Source: JBAXRT01 sp037131065 | GTDB lineage: Bacteria; Bacteroidota; Bacteroidia; Bacteroidales; FEN-979 | NCBI GenBank assembly: GCA_037131065.1 | Contig: JBAXRT010000026.1 | Coordinates: 1-27,761, forward strand | Direction of reading: 5' to 3' | Length of the DNA: 27,761 nt | Shown: piece by piece, positions 1 through 6,998 of the stretch | How the letters are laid out: every line of letters starts with the position of its first letter | Position numbering within the stretch: the stretch's first letter is position 1 | Translations under genes and position numbers: made by a program | Notes under the pieces: model-generated | What the model saw: the letters and a program-made list of their open reading frames with translations, nothing else | What the model was told of the DNA's origin: nothing | Databases searched by the model: none

Positions 1-153
1 CTAACTCACTTCTACACGCTACCTTGTTGCGCCTGTTATGAAGCAAATGGGATGTGGATAGGCGAGAAAGTGATGCGTGTTATATGATTGGTTTATCAAA
101 AACATTTTTAGTTTCAACAACATAGCCCAAATAATTAAATATAGGCCGGCCGG

Positions 154-714
154 CTATTTATAAATCTTTCCCCTCACAAACTGCTCAACCTCGTTTAATC
201 GAATCCCATAATGTTTCAGTTTGTTATAACATGATCTTATGGCCTTGTCCAGTCCGGTTTCTGCTGCGGTAATCTTATCGGGCACATTGTTAAATTCAAG
301 TTCTTCCTGGGTGTAGGTTCCGTTGTTCAGCCTCACCAGGTCGATCAAAGTATAATTCATTGGTAGCTGGATTGTGCGAAGGATCCGGTCATTGGGAAAA
401 AAGCAGGTTTCAGCAGAAAAAGAAAAGTTCCCAAGTGTAGCAGTGGATGGTGAAAAAGACATTTCAATCTGATCATTGCTTTCTAAATTCATAATTTTAA
501 AGAACTGGATGAATGGAAATGTAGCTTTAGCGGCGCCGGTCGCAACACAAGGAACCGAAAAAAGGGCACCAGGGACGGCAAAGGTGGCCTTGGTCGACGT
601 TACTGTTAATTCGCATAATGATATACTGGTCCGGGTATGATCTTTGCCATAAGCGGCCTTAAGGTGTTTCATGGTCTCAAGGACCTTGAGACGGTCGGCT
701 GTGAAATGTACCAT
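154..714 (-). CDS. Hypothetical protein, possibly sliding-clamp-like
   Basis: The product has 186 residues and starts at an ATG. I do not recognise a named family. It has no signal peptide or membrane segment. Residues 30-110 look like alternating beta strands. A stretch at about 65-105 (KATFPFIQFFKIMN, then DQIEMSFS and FSFSAET) is loosely like one domain of a DNA polymerase sliding clamp, where a short helix is followed by paired strands. This is inference only, because a true beta clamp has about 370 residues and three such domains. The C-terminal 60 residues look helical and charged (KAIRSCYNKLKHYGIRLNEVEQFVRGK). The gene stands alone in an AT-rich accessory segment with no coupled neighbour. 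The overlapping ORF on the other strand (637-843) is probably not real. I am sure it is an open coding frame and unsure of its function. Confidence 0.6.
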   Translation of the reverse strand: MVHFTADRLKVLETMKHLKAAYGKDHTRTSISLCELTVTSTKATFAVPGALFSVPCVATGAAKATFPFIQFFKIMNLESNDQIEMSFSPSTATLGNFSFSAETCFFPNDRILRTIQLPMNYTLIDLVRLNNGTYTQEELEFNNVPDKITAAETGLDKAIRSCYNKLKHYGIRLNEVEQFVRGKIYK

Positions 715-883
715 AAAACTGTATTTTTACGGAAAGGTAGTAAGTTATGGCAAATTAATGGCTTTGATAGAAAAATATTTTCTTGGTGTATGTTTGAGTT
801 AAAATCATTATTATCATTGAAATACCAACAAGAATCTATGTAGGAAAGAAGTCAATAAAATAAAGATTTAGCGTTAGCTGAAC

Positions 884-995
884 CTGTTATCGAAAGCAGC
901 CACTTTTAAATACCACAGGAAGTAAGCATGACGTCGCGTGAAAGCGTTAGCGTTGCTTATTTGTGGTAGGGTCCGTGGCTGGACCTCGATAACGG
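884..995. repeat. Nested imperfect palindrome, candidate structured RNA
   Basis: Successive arms pair in order. Positions 884-893 pair with 986-995 (10 pairs including one G-T, core GTTATCGA/TCGATAAC). Positions 897-903 pair with 975-981 (CAGCCAC/GTGGCTG). Positions 911-917 pair with 962-968 (TACCACA/TGTGGTA). Positions 923-927 pair with 955-959 (TAAGC/GCTTA). Small asymmetric internal loops separate the arms, and the GC-rich apex spans about 928-954. This gives roughly 29 pairs in one hairpin. It lies between the orphan gene at 154-714 and the membrane-protein start at 1055. It could be a structured leader or small RNA, a MITE-like element, or a recombination site. The sequence alone does not decide between these. 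Confidence 0.6.
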
Positions 996-1054
996 TAAGT
1001 AACTGCCTCACGCTGTTTTTTATTCTAAAGAAGTAAGATTAAACGGAAACAACG

Positions 1055-1462
1055 ATGGCAATCTTTACACCCCGTGGGCTTAAAATTCGATTACCCATCG
1101 AAGTAGCATTTACTTATATTGCAAGACTTTACCCCAAGTACACAGCGTTTCAAGTATTAAAAACCACTGAGGGTATTGAATCACTACCAAGTTTTTTCGG
1201 TTTCTTTACTGGGCTTTATGTTTTCATTGGTCAATTTTCTCCGACGAATATTGCAGTTGTTGTGGGCTTAGCAACACTACTTGCAGGCATCATCAGTGCC
1301 GGGGGGCTTTTTTCACTTATTCCCTATATCACGCCCCTTTTTACTGGCCTTAGCTATTTGAAAGGTTTTGGATTTTTTACGGGCGCAATAATAATATTAG
1401 GTCTTTTGATTGTGGGCTGGAAAGGAACACTCTTTTACTTTATAGGACGATTTATTGCATAG
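1055..1462 (+). CDS. Small hypothetical membrane protein
   Basis: The product has 135 residues and starts at an ATG. No family is recognised. Three hydrophobic stretches are visible at about residues 48-62, 66-92 and 106-133, so an inner-membrane protein with about three helices is likely. The N-terminal 45 residues are amphipathic, with several basic residues and no cleavable signal. The membrane part is rich in Gly, Phe and Ile. The gene lies 60 bases downstream of the nested palindrome at 884-995, so that structure may sit in its leader. The next ORF begins 30 bases after its stop. The segment is AT-rich compared with the housekeeping genes to the right, which fits an accessory or transferred region. 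Confidence 0.5.
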   Translation: MAIFTPRGLKIRLPIEVAFTYIARLYPKYTAFQVLKTTEGIESLPSFFGFFTGLYVFIGQFSPTNIAVVVGLATLLAGIISAGGLFSLIPYITPLFTGLSYLKGFGFFTGAIIILGLLIVGWKGTLFYFIGRFIA

Positions 1463-1492
1463 TTTCTTGTTTATCTTATTGATACTATCCAA

Positions 1493-1705
1493 ATGAGACT
1501 AATTCATAATAAGACCGGACTAATAATTACTGCAAGTGAAAGAAATTTTTTTAATGCATATAGATTGCATGCTTCAAAAATCGGAGTTACAACAGATCTG
1601 GAAATACAAGATGGGGAAGTTAAAAGCGAAAAATGGAAACTCCCCCTTACAATATTGCAGTTAAAATGGCCAGTGAGAGTTGATATATTGGGCTGCGACG
1701 CATGA
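1493..1705 (+). CDS. Small hypothetical ORF, possibly 5' part of a broken gene
   Basis: This is a 70-codon ORF starting at an ATG 30 bases after the membrane-protein gene. I do not recognise the product. It is soluble, with mixed charge and no signal or membrane segment. Its last codons overlap the beginning of another open frame (about 1680-1961) in a different phase. The two could be one gene of about 150 codons split by a frameshift near 1675-1705, or two unrelated short ORFs. An opposite-strand ORF covers much of the same stretch (1647-1937), so coding here is uncertain. Confidence 0.3.
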   Translation: MRLIHNKTGLIITASERNFFNAYRLHASKIGVTTDLEIQDGEVKSEKWKLPLTILQLKWPVRVDILGCDA

Positions 1706-1706
1706 T

Positions 1707-1961
1707 ATGACGTGTCACTATGAAGAACCATCTATTGGGAGTGATTTTGTTACTTTTGCTTGTACTGGCGGTGCCGAAGGCACAATAACTTTTCCTAATA
1801 CTTCTGTCTATCATTATGTTATTGAAGGCGCTGACTGTAAAACAATATTTTTCCCCGATTATGGGTATAATTCCAGTTGGGGTACAATTATTTCCAATAA
1901 TCAAATTGATGGTATAGAATCGGACCTTTGGGCACAATATTGTTTTCGTATCCTGCGATAG
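1707..1961 (+). CDS. Small hypothetical ORF, possibly 3' part of a broken gene
   Basis: The open frame runs from a TTG at 1680, with an ATG at 1707 that I take as start, giving 84 residues. The product is not recognised. It is rich in Gly, Thr, Tyr and Phe with three Cys, and looks like a small beta-rich domain (for example GAEGTITFPNTSVYHYVIEG). There is no signal peptide, which is odd for such a composition. That would fit if its true N-terminus is the preceding out-of-phase ORF at 1493-1705. A stop codon at 1674 closes the frame upstream. Confidence 0.3.
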   Translation: MTCHYEEPSIGSDFVTFACTGGAEGTITFPNTSVYHYVIEGADCKTIFFPDYGYNSSWGTIISNNQIDGIESDLWAQYCFRILR

Positions 1962-2037
1962 CTTTTTATCTGGTGTAAGGTGGCATCTGATTCATACGGC
2001 TACGTTTTAGAGAGGACTTTGTTCTATAAAATTAAGT

Positions 2038-2252
2038 GTGAACAACAAAAGTTACAGGCATGGATCAGTGGAGACCAGGAATCCCAATGGCATCTTCCTC
2101 AATCTCACTAGCTTTGCCATCTTCTGGTCATCGACGGAATACTCCTCTCCATTCGAGGGGAACCTGAACCTCTCTACACAGGCGAGAACGTCTACCGTGT
2201 CAACACCTTCTACAAAACAAACGGTTTTTCGGTCCGCTGTTTAAAAGATTGA
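2038..2252 (+). pseudogene. FISUMP-domain gene remnant, frameshifted
   Basis: The frame from 2038 reads TRNPNGIFLNLTSFAIFWSSTE and ends in NLNLS at about 2174. The next phase continues as YTGENVYRVNTFYKTNGF followed by SVRCLKD and a stop at 2250-2252. Together these match the C-terminal signature of the Fibrobacter succinogenes major paralogous (FISUMP) domain, in which an SFAIFWSSTE-like motif is followed by a Y-rich linker and NGFSVRC. Restoring one base at about 2173-2174 rejoins the two halves. The 5' part of the gene, with its signal peptide and the rest of the domain, is absent. FISUMP proteins are usually secreted surface proteins of Bacteroidota and Fibrobacteres. This copy is decayed unless the missing base is an assembly error. 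Confidence 0.75.
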
Positions 2253-2267
2253 GTGCGCGTGAAGCTG

Positions 2268-2308
2268 CGAAGGGCGGGCTTTTTGTCAATGGGTTTTTTT
2301 GCCCTTCG
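2268..2308. repeat. Inverted repeat after the FISUMP remnant
   Basis: The arms CGAAGGGC (2268-2275) and GCCCTTCG (2301-2308) form a perfect 8-bp stem around a 25-nt T-rich loop. It begins 16 bases after the remnant stop codon. It may be the old transcription terminator, although no clean U-tract follows the right arm. Confidence 0.4.
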
Positions 2309-2443
2309 TCAAAAAATTTCTGCTTTGCCTTCCGGTCAGGTGAGGAGAATGAAGATACGAATCATTTTCTGTTCTTAGCCATTACACGGAATTACCAGCC
2401 ATAAAAATAAAAACCAAAATGTAAGATTGATTGAAATAATGTC

Positions 2444-2451
2444 TATTTTTG
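2444..2451 (+). promoter_or_regulatory. Bacteroidota -7 element for mazEF
   Basis: TATTTTTG matches the Bacteroidota TAnnTTTG consensus exactly. The predicted transcript start at about 2457 places the ATG at 2483 roughly 25 bases downstream. This argues against the GTG at 2462 as start of the antitoxin. No clear -33 TTG is seen at the usual spacing. Confidence 0.55.
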
Positions 2452-2482
2452 TAATTACAATGTGATTATAAAAACGAAATAT

Positions 2483-2728
2483 ATGCAAATATCAGTGATC
2501 GACATCGGAAATTCCAAAGGGATCAGATTGACAAAAAATCTATTAGAAAAATATGACATCAGAGATAAAGTTGAATTGATTCTGGAAAAAGGCCGGATTA
2601 TTCTAAAACCTGTTTCAAAGCCAAGACAAGGTTGGGAAAAATCATTTCAGGAAATGCATGCAAATGGCGATGACAGACTTTTGATCGATGACATCTTTAA
2701 CGACGAAAACCTTGAGGAATGGAAATAA
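2483..2728 (+). CDS. MazE-type antitoxin (AbrB/MazE fold)
   Basis: The product has 81 residues from the ATG at 2483. Residues 1-45 form a SpoVT/AbrB-type swapped-hairpin DNA-binding domain with the characteristic string IDIGNSKGIRLTKNLLEKY and then VELILEKGRIILKP. The acidic C-terminal tail (DDIFNDENLEEWK) is typical of antitoxins and would wrap around the toxin. The family binds and inhibits MazF and, as a complex, usually represses its own promoter. It overlaps the toxin gene by 10 bases, the standard coupled arrangement. A GTG start at 2462 is possible but lies almost on the predicted transcript start. The family is clear, while the partner is inferred from position. Confidence 0.88.
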   Translation: MQISVIDIGNSKGIRLTKNLLEKYDIRDKVELILEKGRIILKPVSKPRQGWEKSFQEMHANGDDRLLIDDIFNDENLEEWK

Positions 2729-3042
2729 AACAATATCAAATTATTATCGTCAATCTGGATCCCACAGTCGGAAGTGAGATAAGAAAAACAAGACCATGTT
2801 TGGTCATCTCACCCAATGAGATGAATAAACATTTGAGGACCATAACCATTGCGCCGATTACATCGAAGTCCAAGGATTACATGACGAGGATTAAATTTGA
2901 ACTCGAAGGGAATGCTAATTGGATTGTGATTGACCAAATTCGAACGATTGATTTGACAAGGATTATAAGAATTATCGGAGAACTCGATACAAAGGAAATT
3001 AAAAAAGTCAAATCAATTATTAAAGAAACCTTTGTAGATTAA
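2719..3042 (+). CDS. MazF/PemK-type endoribonuclease toxin
   Basis: The product has 107 residues, a normal length for the family. MazF toxins cut mRNA at short specific sequences and halt translation. The family hallmarks are present: the N-terminal strand IIIVNLDPTVGSEIRKTRPCLV with conserved Arg25, the IAPITSKS segment with Thr48, and the later IDQIRTIDLTRI motif that forms the dimer core. Arg25 and Thr48 correspond to the catalytic pair of characterised MazF proteins. The start ATG overlaps the last 10 bases of the antitoxin. The frame is intact, so the module is probably functional. A 7-bp hairpin (3034-3050) overlaps its stop codon. The cleavage sequence cannot be told from the protein. 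Confidence 0.92.
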   Translation: MEIKQYQIIIVNLDPTVGSEIRKTRPCLVISPNEMNKHLRTITIAPITSKSKDYMTRIKFELEGNANWIVIDQIRTIDLTRIIRIIGELDTKEIKKVKSIIKETFVD

Positions 3043-3050
3043 CAATCTAC
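3034..3050. repeat. Short hairpin over the mazF stop codon
   Basis: GTAGATT (3034-3040) and AATCTAC (3044-3050) form a perfect 7-bp stem with a 3-nt loop. The TAA stop (3040-3042) sits at the loop. No T-tract follows, so it is a weak terminator candidate at best. It could protect the mRNA 3' end. Confidence 0.35.
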
Positions 3051-3069
3051 GGCTGGTCTTGGTGCGTCA

Positions 3070-4644
3070 CTACCTCAGATCAAAGATCTCCACGCTTTTG
3101 TAACTACCAATCTTCCGTTTAAGATAGGGTTCCAGTTTAGGATTCCTGTGAAAGCTCGTATCTAACAACACCAGGTACTGAACCTGCTGGTTCTTTAAAG
3201 CGGCAAACCGCTCCTCTTCTGGAAGGGATCCGAAATAGAAATCGGTGAATCCTTTCTGGTCCATCAGGTACAGCGAGGCGTTGATAGTAACATCGGGCGT
3301 GCAATAGACAAGGTCGTTGCGTTTTATTCCTAGATCACGGAGATAAGGATTTATGGTTTCCAGCGGCTGGTAGAACTTTGAGCAGTAATCGACCCACATT
3401 ACCCAGCGGGTTTTCATATCATCCGAGATAAAAAGACTTTTTTGTACGTAGGGCTGGTGCGGGTAGTACTTCATGCGCGACTGCACCGAGGCAGTGTAAA
3501 CAATAACAAGGACACCGGCCAGGACGATCCCTTTAAAAATAACATTTTTGAAAAATCGGGGGTGGTTTCTTTTCAGCATGTCGAGCAGCGCAATACCGGG
3601 GAGAGGCATAAAGATCAGAAGGTTGGTAAGGTAGTAATCGTGCACGTTGAATACCTGGAAGAAAAGAAGGATGAAACTAACGGCCCCCAGGAACATCAGG
3701 AGGTTGAGAAACAGCAGATACCGGTTCATCTTTTTGAGGAAGACAAAGAGGGAGAGAAAAATGGCAAGGTTGATATATAAGGCTGTTTCTGAAAAAAATG
3801 CCGGCAGCATCTCCTTGTGAAAGCTGGTCCATATGGCGCTCCTGGCGGCGGTGTCCATCGCCCAGACCGGCAGGATCCCCTGGAGGAAGAGCCCGGCCAG
3901 GTTGTGGCTGTTGTAATAACGGGCATAACTGTACCAGGCGAATATCACGACAGCAACCACGAAATAGGGAATAAGCAATGCAGGCTGGCTGAACCACGAC
4001 TTTTCCTTCCTGCGAAAGAGCAGGATATAAACCTGGATGACAAGGAATGCGAAGAATATCATCATGGACGAGAGTTTGATAAGTCCCGCCAGCAGGAAAA
4101 AGAGGAACGAGATCCAGTACCACTTTTTCTTTTTTAGAGAATAGGCTTTCCAGTAAAAATAAGAGGCGATCATGGCAAGTCCCAGGGCCGGGGCATCGGC
4201 CAGGAATGTGTTGGTATAAAAACCAAGGACCGGCGAAGTGAAGAGGAAAACAGGAATGAGGATTGCCCAGAATGTGTCATCCAGCATCTCCCGGGCAAAC
4301 CGGTAAAGACAAAAGAGTCCTGAAAAGACGATAAGGACATTGATCAGCCGGAAGATGAATTCATGGTGTCCGAAAACCTTCCACAGCTGTGCAACGGAGA
4401 AATAAATAATGGGAAATTCGCTGATCGTCCTTCCGTCCTTGGCCTTCTCCCCTACCCAGTGGATCGCCGGTTCGAAGAAATTCCGGTCGTCCATGTAATA
4501 GTTCATGGTGATTGAGAGGCAATCGGCCTGGCGCCATAGATGATGATAGCTGGGGCGGTGGAAAAAGATGCTGTGATATCCGTACAGGAATGCTACGACC
4601 AGCAATACAAGGATAAAAAGAAGATCACTTTTACGACGGCTCAT
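3070..4644 (-). CDS. GT-C family membrane glycosyltransferase
   Basis: The product has 524 residues and starts at an ATG. It is strongly hydrophobic, with about ten to twelve membrane helices in the first 390 residues and a soluble C-terminal part of about 130 residues. The layout matches the PMT/ArnT (GT39) group: one helix (8-28), then a periplasmic loop with HHLWRQAD, whose Asp41 is in the position of the catalytic acidic residue. These enzymes transfer a sugar from a polyprenyl-phosphate donor to a lipid or protein on the outer face of the inner membrane. The acceptor here is unknown. The gene is monocistronic, convergent with mazEF, and has its own -7 element at 4684-4691. Confidence 0.75.
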   Translation of the reverse strand: MSRRKSDLLFILVLLVVAFLYGYHSIFFHRPSYHHLWRQADCLSITMNYYMDDRNFFEPAIHWVGEKAKDGRTISEFPIIYFSVAQLWKVFGHHEFIFRLINVLIVFSGLFCLYRFAREMLDDTFWAILIPVFLFTSPVLGFYTNTFLADAPALGLAMIASYFYWKAYSLKKKKWYWISFLFFLLAGLIKLSSMMIFFAFLVIQVYILLFRRKEKSWFSQPALLIPYFVVAVVIFAWYSYARYYNSHNLAGLFLQGILPVWAMDTAARSAIWTSFHKEMLPAFFSETALYINLAIFLSLFVFLKKMNRYLLFLNLLMFLGAVSFILLFFQVFNVHDYYLTNLLIFMPLPGIALLDMLKRNHPRFFKNVIFKGIVLAGVLVIVYTASVQSRMKYYPHQPYVQKSLFISDDMKTRWVMWVDYCSKFYQPLETINPYLRDLGIKRNDLVYCTPDVTINASLYLMDQKGFTDFYFGSLPEEERFAALKNQQVQYLVLLDTSFHRNPKLEPYLKRKIGSYKSVEIFDLR

Positions 4645-4683
4645 GGGGAAAAATAAGTTGGAAAATTGTGTGCTTATGGATCA

Positions 4684-4691
4684 CAAAAATA
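4684..4691 (-). promoter_or_regulatory. -7 element for the glycosyltransferase gene
   Basis: On the minus strand this reads TATTTTTG, an exact TAnnTTTG match, 39 bases upstream of the ATG at 4644. It faces away from the lipoprotein gene at 4743, so this is a divergent promoter region. Confidence 0.5.
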
Positions 4692-4742
4692 GGAAATTGG
4701 GAAAAACGACTTAATTTTATTGGATTATAAAAACTTCATCCC

Positions 4743-5648
4743 ATGAAAAAACTCGCAATTTTGATTGTGCTTGCCTTGCTGACAGGCTCTGTCTTTATGA
4801 CTTCCTGCAAACAAACCAAAAATGAACCCGCCTATCAGTCGGCCGTTGCCGACACCATCAATGCGCTGATGGCAGGGATCATCGGGTATTCCGAACAGGT
4901 TAATGCCGACTCGGCCCTGAATCTGCTCAGTGACGACAGCGCCGCACTCTTCATTTCAGATCGGATGTACTTTTCGAAAACGGGCATAAAGTCCGCGATG
5001 AAGAATATCTACAGTCAGATCAAGACTCAGAACATTGAAATGATCCATTCCCAGGTCCTGGTGCCTGCACCCGGTTTTGCCGTCTGGATTGGATACGGAA
5101 AGGACGGTTACATCACCAAAGAAGACCGGGCCATCTCGACATTTCTGTGTGAAACCTGGATCTGGGAGCGGAAGCCAGAGGGATGGAAGGTGGTCCATTC
5201 CCATGAATCGATACTTAACCTGCCCGATCCGGAACAGCAGGCACTGGTTGAGGCAGCCGTTGACAAGCTTGCCAAAGAGATCGCTGCAAAGCCGCTTCCT
5301 CCTGCCGGAATGTTCCCGGTGCTGAAGGAATTCCTGAAAAAATACCCTTCGATATACGGAGCCGCTATGGCATTCGCTCCGACAGAAGCGGACGGAAAGA
5401 AACAACTGGCCTCACCCTATATCTACCGCAAGAAAACCGAATTTGTAGAGGTCAATCTCGAATCGGCCTATGATTACACCACCGATGAATGGTATGCCGA
5501 ACCGGTAAGGCAGGGAAAACCCTTCTGGTCCAATCCTTACTATGACGACGGAGGCGGCGGTGTGGTGATGGTCACTTACTCAGTTCCTGTTTTTAACACA
5601 GAGAACAAACTCATCGGAGTGGTCACCAGCGACCTTACGCTGGAATAG
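4743..5648 (+). CDS. Lipoprotein with NTF2-like and half-Cache domains
   Basis: The product has 301 residues. A type II signal peptide ends in FMTSC, so Cys22 is the likely lipidated residue and the protein is membrane-anchored outside the cytoplasm. Residues 30-155 look like an NTF2/SnoaL-type (DUF4440-like) cone, with an initial helix, ALNLLSDDSAALFISD, and closing strands around TWIWERKPEGWKVVHSH. Residues 190-301 resemble the membrane-distal part of a Cache/PDC sensor: YGAAMAFAP, SPYIYRK, YDYTTDEWYAEPVRQGKPFW, then VTYSVPVFN and IGVVTSDLTLE. In chemoreceptors and phosphatases this end leads into a membrane helix and an output domain. Here the frame stops at once. Possible roles are ligand capture or helping a membrane sensor. 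Both domain calls are by eye. Confidence 0.65.
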   Translation: MKKLAILIVLALLTGSVFMTSCKQTKNEPAYQSAVADTINALMAGIIGYSEQVNADSALNLLSDDSAALFISDRMYFSKTGIKSAMKNIYSQIKTQNIEMIHSQVLVPAPGFAVWIGYGKDGYITKEDRAISTFLCETWIWERKPEGWKVVHSHESILNLPDPEQQALVEAAVDKLAKEIAAKPLPPAGMFPVLKEFLKKYPSIYGAAMAFAPTEADGKKQLASPYIYRKKTEFVEVNLESAYDYTTDEWYAEPVRQGKPFWSNPYYDDGGGGVVMVTYSVPVFNTENKLIGVVTSDLTLE

Positions 5649-6998
5649 TTAGAAAATATTGCCAATGCCAATGTAGAGGCCGCTGCTGCCATCCTGCTTT
5701 TTCCATGGCCACGCATAATCGACGGCAATGATGAAATTGTCGTTGATGGCAAGACGCAACCCAAGGCCTGAACTCATATGCAGGCAGTCGGAGGCGGCAT
5801 TGAAGTAGAACGACTGCTCATTTTCAGGGATCGTGTTCGTATAGATCTGGTGAGGTTGCACGACCATACCTCCGTCCATAAAGGCAGTTAGGCCAAAGTA
5901 GACATTCTGTTTGAGGATGATGGATTTGAAAAATTTCCATCTCAGTTCAACATTGCCGAAAACAACCCCGTCGCCCACGATCCTGTTGCGGAGAACCCCG
6001 CGGATGGTCTTTGCTCCTCCCAGCCCGTCGGGCTTGGTGGTGAGTGAGTATGATGAATTGATATAGGGCAGGACGTAGTAAGGGACGCTGCCACCGATCG
6101 TTCCCTGGTAACTCAGCTGGTACGCAGCGATCAGTTTTTTCTTTACGATCGGGATGAACTGGCGGTGCGTGAGCGCGATCCTGAAGAATGCATAGGGGTT
6201 GTTCCCTAAGAAGGTCGGGGCGGAGAGGAGAAGCGCCTCCGACCAGAGCCCGCTGTTCGGTGCCGCTTCATTGTCGCGCGAATCGTATACAAGTCCCAGC
6301 TTCAGGTAGATCACATTTCCGCCGTTCTTCTCGTCAGGACCTATCAGCCCGTACTTTACATACTGATCATACAACAGGGCAGTATCGGGAAGCTGGTTTT
6401 CCTCATTTTTCCCTTTATTGATCCGGCTGATATCGACGGTGGCGGTTTGAAAATTGAAAAAATTGATTCCGGCAAGCCACCGGAATTTCTGTGTGAGGAT
6501 CGGTCCCTGGAGATCAGCCATAAGCCGGAACATCTTCCGTTCATGCTTATAGAAAACCCTTGAGATGTAATCCTCCGAACCCTGCTTCGTGACAGAGGAG
6601 ATGTAGTTTGCCTCATAACCGTTGAAGCCGTAAAAATCGAGGGCACGTTCGGTGAGATAATCTATATCGGCCGTGATCCTTATCTTTCCAGGGAGGAGGT
6701 ATTTTGAATCATAGAAGAGCTGGTAAACGGCGCTTCCCTTGGTGAACCATGAACATTCGGCATAAATTGTATGACGATATTCGGGATAGGTGGTTCCGTC
6801 GCCATAGTAAAAAACCTGGCCAAGCGCCCCGAACTGAAATCCCTGGTCGGCATCATAGGCTACAACTGGCAGAGCCGCCCAGGTCCATCCCTTTCTCTTC
6901 TTCTCTTTTACAGGGAAGTTCGACGAATCGGCCTGCCCCTTCAGGCTGGCCTGACCAATCAGTAACAGGCTGATCAGAATTAGAATAGGTCGTTTCAT
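5649..6998 (-). CDS. BamA/TamA-type outer-membrane barrel protein
   Basis: The product has 449 residues with a Sec signal peptide (about 1-22, ending near LKGQ). The mature part is a run of alternating aromatic strands such as AYDADQGFQFGALGQVFYYG, RHTIYAECSWF and KFFKSIILKQNVYFGLTAFMDGG, and it ends in Phe, as expected for outer-membrane beta-barrels of the surface-antigen (D15) family. There are no POTRA repeats, so it is a short BamA-like barrel and not BamA itself. Its ATG overlaps the stop of the upstream symporter gene (ATGA, 4 bases), so the two are translationally coupled. A joint role in substrate uptake is possible but unproven. Its stop codon directly abuts that of the convergent lipoprotein gene. 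Confidence 0.8.
   Translation of the reverse strand: MKRPILILISLLLIGQASLKGQADSSNFPVKEKKRKGWTWAALPVVAYDADQGFQFGALGQVFYYGDGTTYPEYRHTIYAECSWFTKGSAVYQLFYDSKYLLPGKIRITADIDYLTERALDFYGFNGYEANYISSVTKQGSEDYISRVFYKHERKMFRLMADLQGPILTQKFRWLAGINFFNFQTATVDISRINKGKNEENQLPDTALLYDQYVKYGLIGPDEKNGGNVIYLKLGLVYDSRDNEAAPNSGLWSEALLLSAPTFLGNNPYAFFRIALTHRQFIPIVKKKLIAAYQLSYQGTIGGSVPYYVLPYINSSYSLTTKPDGLGGAKTIRGVLRNRIVGDGVVFGNVELRWKFFKSIILKQNVYFGLTAFMDGGMVVQPHQIYTNTIPENEQSFYFNAASDCLHMSSGLGLRLAINDNFIIAVDYAWPWKKQDGSSGLYIGIGNIF

Noticed and set aside
1..153. Possible gene or RNA at the left edge
   Set aside because: No open frame, tRNA-like fold or repeat could be supported in this short stretch.
141..157. GC-rich near-palindrome containing GGCCGGCC at the end of the 154-714 gene
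   Set aside because: Only the 8-base core is self-complementary and the wider arms mismatch, so it is not a convincing terminator hairpin.
637..843. 68-codon plus-strand ORF
   Set aside because: It overlaps the start of the longer gene on the other strand, and its product looks unlike a real protein.
884..995. Integron attC site
   Set aside because: The ends read GTT...AAC instead of RYYYAAC...GTTRRRY, and no integrase or cassette array is visible.
1647..1937. 96-codon minus-strand ORF
   Set aside because: No recognisable domain and no promoter. It overlaps plus-strand ORFs that fit the local gene direction better, though none is certain.
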